From the NCBI RefSeq assembly GCF_947501165.1, contig NZ_CANMUU010000001.1, positions 558,001 through 622,000 of the forward strand: 64,000 nt of DNA. Direction: 5' to 3'. The position numbers were made by a program, and so were the translations under genes. Under the pieces are notes generated by a model. It made no database searches. It had not been told where the DNA came from and saw only the letters and a program-made list of their open reading frames with translations. Shown one piece after another: positions 60,738 to 64,000 of the stretch (position 1 is its first letter; every line of letters starts with the position of its first letter). The stretch comes from an uncultured Allomuricauda sp. GTDB taxonomy: Bacteria; Bacteroidota; Bacteroidia; Flavobacteriales; Flavobacteriaceae.

Positions 60738-62693
60738 TTGTTGAACCATACCAAATCATTTAGGCTAACCTTAAAAGCCCTTTTCCTGACCCAAGTTCTT
60801 TTTTGGTCCATCACCCATGTCCGTTCACAATCCGTTCCACAAGATTTTAAAAACAAGACGGAAACTGTAATAAGACTGAGGCCAAAAACCTATTTAAAAC
60901 TGAATTCAGAACTGGAACCAGTTCGCGGGGACACCACTTTAATGCGTTATTTTTCAAATCGTTGCAAGGAAGAAAACTACAAGGAAGGGGAAGCGTATGG
61001 ACTTAATCAATTGGGAGCGAGGTATCGCAATACTTCGCAATTTAAAAAAGCTGCAGACCTTCATCAGGAGGCATTGAAGATATCCGAAGAAATAAACAAT
61101 ACGGAATTCAAAGTACTCAGCCTGAACATGCTTGGGGTAGTATACCGTAGAACCGATGCCATAAAAACCGGTCTAGATCACCATCAACAAGCCCTTGCTT
61201 TGGCAGAAGCCGTTCAAGACCCTTCACATCATATACAAAGACACATAAATATATCCTTGAACTCCATTGGCCACTTGTACAAGAGTCTTGATCAGTATGA
61301 TTTGGCCATCACACAATTCAAAAGGGCATTAAAGCTTGAAGGTGAGTTGGGGAACAAGTTGGGTCTGGCCATTAACCATCAAAACATAGGGGATTGTTTA
61401 GAGTTTAAAGGGGATTTGGAAGGTGCTTTGGAAAACTATAGAAAGTCTCTGGCCTATAATGAAGAGATTGATTCTGACTACGGACGTACCATTTGCAAAA
61501 ATAGTTTGGCCCAAATCTACATGAAACAAAATATGCCCCATGCCGCTCTGGTCCTTTTGGAGCCCCTCCATGAAGCCTCTAAGAACATTGGAGATTACTT
61601 TATTACATCAGCAGTTTTCATAAATACAGGATGGGCCCATACGGTGTTGGGCAACTATGATAAAGCCGAAAAGTTTGTCAAAGAAGGTATTGCTATGGCG
61701 CAAAATCACAACATGCCGAGTAATGTACTCTACGGGTATCAAAAATTATCAGATTTACAGCTGGCAAAAGGCAACTACAAAGAAGCCTATGAGTATTACA
61801 AGCGTGCCGATGATTATGAAACTGAAATTACCAATGCCACCAATATACGCTACATGACCGATATTATTGTCCGTTATGAAGCGGAAAAGAAAACCAACCA
61901 GATTTCTGTTCTCGCTAAAGAGAACGAGATTGTTCGACTACGCCTTAGAAAAAATCAAACCACTTTGTTGGTCAGCTCGCTTATTGTTGGATTGATTTCT
62001 TCCATTCTATACATTTTGTACAGGCAGTATCAAAGTAAAAACGAAAAACGCGTTTTGAGTCTGGAGCAAAACATATTGCGCAGTCAGATGAACCCTCATT
62101 TTTTGTTCAACTCTCTAAACTCCATTAAGCTCTACATTATTAACAACGAGCAAAAAAATGCAGTCCACTACTTGAACAAATTCTCAAAGCTGGTACGAAA
62201 AATTCTTGAAGCTTCATCAGTAAAGGAGATTCCTTTGTCTGAAGAATTGGAGACCGTTGAGCTTTACATGAATATAGAGAACATACGGTTCTCCAACGAA
62301 ATTGATTTCAATATCACAATCGATAAGGATATATGTCCGGATAATATCAAAATTCCTTCACTCACCCTTCAGCCCTTTTTGGAAAACTCATTATGGCATG
62401 GCCTTTCTCCTAAAGAAGGTGAAAAAATGATTCATTTAAACATTAAGAAGAAGGGAGATCACCATATCAACATTGAAATTGTGGATAATGGTATCGGAAG
62501 AACAGCAGCCGAGACCAACAAGGAGAATAGAGTGCTAAAAAGAAAATCCGTGGGCATTCGCATTACCAAAGAGCGTTTGGCGAATTTTGCGAAGGATTAC
62601 CAGAACAAGTTTGATATACATATTGTAGACCTTTTTGATGATGGAGGTCAGCCACAAGGCACCAAGGTTATTTTAGAGATCCCTACAGTTTAG
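60738..62693 (+). CDS. TPR-containing LytS-type sensor histidine kinase
   Basis: A 651-aa membrane kinase. The start is TTG at 60738 (or 60741); no ATG precedes the signal sequence. A signal peptide (about 1-30) is followed by about seven TPR units (about 75-375; for example YDLAITQFKRALKLEGELGN), a membrane helix (about 410-432, LVSSLIVGLISSILYILYR), and a His_kinase domain with His454 in MNPHFLFNSLNSIK. The HATPase part has PSLTLQPFLENSLWHG and VDNGIGR. TPRs are periplasmic and probably sense protein partners. Its response regulator is the LytTR gene upstream. Confidence 0.92.
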   Translation: MLNHTKSFRLTLKALFLTQVLFWSITHVRSQSVPQDFKNKTETVIRLRPKTYLKLNSELEPVRGDTTLMRYFSNRCKEENYKEGEAYGLNQLGARYRNTSQFKKAADLHQEALKISEEINNTEFKVLSLNMLGVVYRRTDAIKTGLDHHQQALALAEAVQDPSHHIQRHINISLNSIGHLYKSLDQYDLAITQFKRALKLEGELGNKLGLAINHQNIGDCLEFKGDLEGALENYRKSLAYNEEIDSDYGRTICKNSLAQIYMKQNMPHAALVLLEPLHEASKNIGDYFITSAVFINTGWAHTVLGNYDKAEKFVKEGIAMAQNHNMPSNVLYGYQKLSDLQLAKGNYKEAYEYYKRADDYETEITNATNIRYMTDIIVRYEAEKKTNQISVLAKENEIVRLRLRKNQTTLLVSSLIVGLISSILYILYRQYQSKNEKRVLSLEQNILRSQMNPHFLFNSLNSIKLYIINNEQKNAVHYLNKFSKLVRKILEASSVKEIPLSEELETVELYMNIENIRFSNEIDFNITIDKDICPDNIKIPSLTLQPFLENSLWHGLSPKEGEKMIHLNIKKKGDHHINIEIVDNGIGRTAAETNKENRVLKRKSVGIRITKERLANFAKDYQNKFDIHIVDLFDDGGQPQGTKVILEIPTV

Positions 62694-63255
62694 CCCGCTC
62701 TTGCGCCACAAGCTCTAGTTCTTGGTACCATTCCTCTCCAAACTTTCTAATCAATGCTTCCTTAACAAACTTATATATGGGAACCCCTAGTTCTTTGCCC
62801 AAACTACAAGCGGGGTCGCAAATTTCCCATTTGTGGTAGTTAACCGCAGTAAACTCCGTGTATTTACGTGTTCGAACGGGGTATAAATGACAAGAAATTG
62901 GCTTTTTCCATTGGGTTGCCCCAGCGTTATAAGCTTCTTCCAGACCGCACTTTGCAATTCCTGTATCCGAGAAAACTACATAGGCACATTCACTTTTATC
63001 AACCAAAGGGGTTTCCCATTCCCCGTCTTCACCTTTTACAAAAGTGCCTTGTTCCTCTATGGTCTTAATTCCCTCAGGTCTTAAAAAGGGCTTGACTTTA
63101 TCAAAAATATTAGACAGAATTTCAGTCTCATCATCCTCCAAAGGAGCGCCATATTCACCATCTACACAACAAGCACCTTTGCATGCATTCAGGTTACATA
63201 CAAAATTGTTGTCCATGATATCTTCAGAAACTATTGTATTGCCAATTTGGAACAT
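62683..63255 (-). CDS. DUF3109 family cysteine-rich protein
   Basis: A 190-aa soluble protein with many conserved cysteines: CNLNACKGACC (about residues 20-30), ECAYVVF, KCGLEEA, SCHLYPVR and ICDPACSL. These resemble the YkgJ-type zinc/iron-cluster protein pattern and match DUF3109. The ATG at 63255 starts MFQIGNTIVSED; an in-frame TTG four codons upstream is less likely. The 3' end overlaps the kinase gene by 11 bases (convergent). Function is unknown. Confidence 0.87.
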   Translation of the reverse strand: MFQIGNTIVSEDIMDNNFVCNLNACKGACCVDGEYGAPLEDDETEILSNIFDKVKPFLRPEGIKTIEEQGTFVKGEDGEWETPLVDKSECAYVVFSDTGIAKCGLEEAYNAGATQWKKPISCHLYPVRTRKYTEFTAVNYHKWEICDPACSLGKELGVPIYKFVKEALIRKFGEEWYQELELVAQERAKL

Positions 63256-63346
63256 AATCAAGCACAAATTTTTTCAAAAATAATCCAAACTGTAAAATTG
63301 ATGTTTTCCATACCTGCATATTACATCCAAAAGTGTTTTTTACTCG

Positions 63347-63354
63347 TAAATTTG
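63347..63354 (+). promoter_or_regulatory. -7 promoter element of the MarC-type gene
   Basis: TAAATTTG matches TAnnTTTG exactly, 20 bases before the ATG at 63375. It lies inside the longer frame that starts at 63333 and so supports the later start. No strong -33 box. Confidence 0.45.
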
Positions 63355-63374
63355 CAGACTTATTTTTTACGACC

Positions 63375-63953
63375 ATGAATTTTGATATCAAACAGATTGT
63401 TACCGCAACTATGGTTCTTTTTGCAGTAATCGATATTTTGGGGAGTATCCCCATTATAATATCCCTAAGGAAAAAGGTTGGCCATATTCAATCGGAAAAA
63501 GCGTCCATTGTTGCAGCCTGTATAATGGTAGCTTTTCTTTTTGTTGGTGAGAGCATCTTGAACTTAATTGGTATTGATGTCAACTCCTTTGCAGTGGCAG
63601 GGGCTTTTGTTATCTTCTTTTTGGCCCTAGAAATGATTTTGGGCATTACCCTTTATCGGGATGATGAACCTGAAAGTGCTTCCATAGTGCCCATTGCCTT
63701 CCCAATTATTGCCGGTGCGGGAACCATGACATCTATTCTCTCATTGAGGGCAGAATATGCAGTAGAAAATATTGTAGTGGCCATACTACTAAACATTATC
63801 TTTGTATACATTGTTTTAAAGTCCAGTTCCAAAATTGAACGCCTTTTGGGAAAAAACGGACTCAACATAATTAGAAAAGTTTTCGGGGTTATTCTATTGG
63901 CCATTTCAGTAAAGCTTTTTGCCACGAACATTAACCTCTTGTTGACGAAATAA
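63375..63953 (+). CDS. MarC family membrane protein
   Basis: A 192-aa membrane protein with about six helices. Family features include DILGSIPIIISLRKK (about residues 20-34), AFVIFFLALEMILGI (about 77-91) and PIAFPIIAGAGTMTSILSL (about 106-124). Start at 63375 (MNFDIKQIV) is favoured. MarC proteins were once thought to be antibiotic-resistance related, but their role is not established. The gene is divergent from DUF3109 and followed after 13 bases by another gene in the same direction. Confidence 0.9.
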   Translation: MNFDIKQIVTATMVLFAVIDILGSIPIIISLRKKVGHIQSEKASIVAACIMVAFLFVGESILNLIGIDVNSFAVAGAFVIFFLALEMILGITLYRDDEPESASIVPIAFPIIAGAGTMTSILSLRAEYAVENIVVAILLNIIFVYIVLKSSSKIERLLGKNGLNIIRKVFGVILLAISVKLFATNINLLLTK

Positions 63954-63966
63954 CAACAGATTCGAA

Positions 63967-64000
63967 ATGAACAAAGTATTGACCGTTTTCTTGATTCTAA
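63967..64000 (+). CDS. Start of a secreted or membrane protein (cut by window edge)
   Basis: Only the first 11 codons are in the window (MNKVLTVFLIL), a basic-then-hydrophobic start typical of a signal peptide or membrane anchor. It lies 13 bases downstream of the MarC-type gene, in the same direction. No function can be assigned. Confidence 0.4.
   Translation, partial: MNKVLTVFLIL

Noticed and set aside
1-64000. CRISPR arrays, tRNA or rRNA genes, prophage or integrase genes
   Set aside because: I found no regularly spaced repeats, no cloverleaf-type sequence and no recombinase or phage structural gene.

Overview
The window reads as one contiguous chromosomal segment of a flavobacterium (Bacteroidota, Flavobacteriia). 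This rests on DUF6090, DUF3078 and DUF6503-type proteins, a CarboxypepD_reg-like domain on the TonB-dependent receptor, a CrtY-type lycopene cyclase, a near absence of Shine-Dalgarno sites, several TTG starts, and promoters matching the Bacteroidota pattern TTTG-N18..21-TAnnTTTG. Base composition is AT-rich. Genus cannot be fixed from the sequence; a marine Flavobacteriaceae of the Allomuricauda/Maribacter type is a reasonable guess. Most genes are ordinary housekeeping or conserved accessory genes. I see no rRNA, tRNA, CRISPR array, prophage, plasmid or transposase gene.

Layout. 1-3.9 kb: 5'-truncated DUF4097 protein, then a leftward group (S9 peptidase, small membrane protein, DUF2141, DUF423). 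3.9-10.6 kb: rightward DUF6090 pair, a tricorn-like protease, SDR, VIT/CCC1 transporter. 10.6-15.6 kb: metal module with a DtxR/MntR-type regulator and ZIP transporter divergent from a TonB-dependent receptor and a thioredoxin-like protein, with a perfect palindrome between them. 15.7-17.8 kb: lycopene cyclase convergent with a polyprenyl diphosphate synthase. 17.9-18.9 kb: ECF sigma factor with a two-helix membrane protein. 19.1-25.8 kb: TetR-TolC-adaptor-RND efflux operon, closed by a strong terminator. 26.6-30.3 kb: aspS, then an unexplained pair (TonB_C-like protein and TPR lipoprotein) followed by a decayed second copy. 30.3-38.1 kb: ClC protein, cold-shock protein, tadA, dxs-DUF3078, dGTPase. 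38.3-43.4 kb: PiT transporter with a long tail, DUF6503 protein, unknown 486-aa protein, YiaA-like protein, and a MITE/REP-like repeat. 43.5-45.6 kb: yicC-gmk-nadD operon. 45.7-55.3 kb: sugar-oxidation locus. 55.5-59.1 kb: class I ribonucleotide reductase. 60-62.7 kb: LytTR response regulator and TPR histidine kinase. 62.7-64 kb: DUF3109 and MarC proteins, and the first codons of another gene.

The most interesting multigene system is the divergent locus at 45.7-55.3 kb. It carries a GMC oxidoreductase with a gluconate-2-dehydrogenase-subunit-3-like Tat protein, two secreted DUF1080 (3-keto-disaccharide hydrolase family) proteins, two xylose-isomerase-like TIM barrels (one apparently exported, one cytoplasmic), a Gfo/Idh/MocA dehydrogenase and a nucleoside-symporter-type MFS permease. 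No classical glycoside hydrolase or SusC/SusD pair is present. Together these suggest C3 oxidation of a glycoside, eliminative cleavage, uptake and re-reduction. Substrate and reaction order are inference.

Other points worth a second look are the decaying duplicate cassette after aspS, a nested inverted-repeat element at 43.4 kb, a ClC protein that lacks both canonical glutamates, sequence motifs shared upstream of nrdB and nrdA, and a possible orphan minus-strand transcript with a 39-aa secreted peptide near 59.6 kb.
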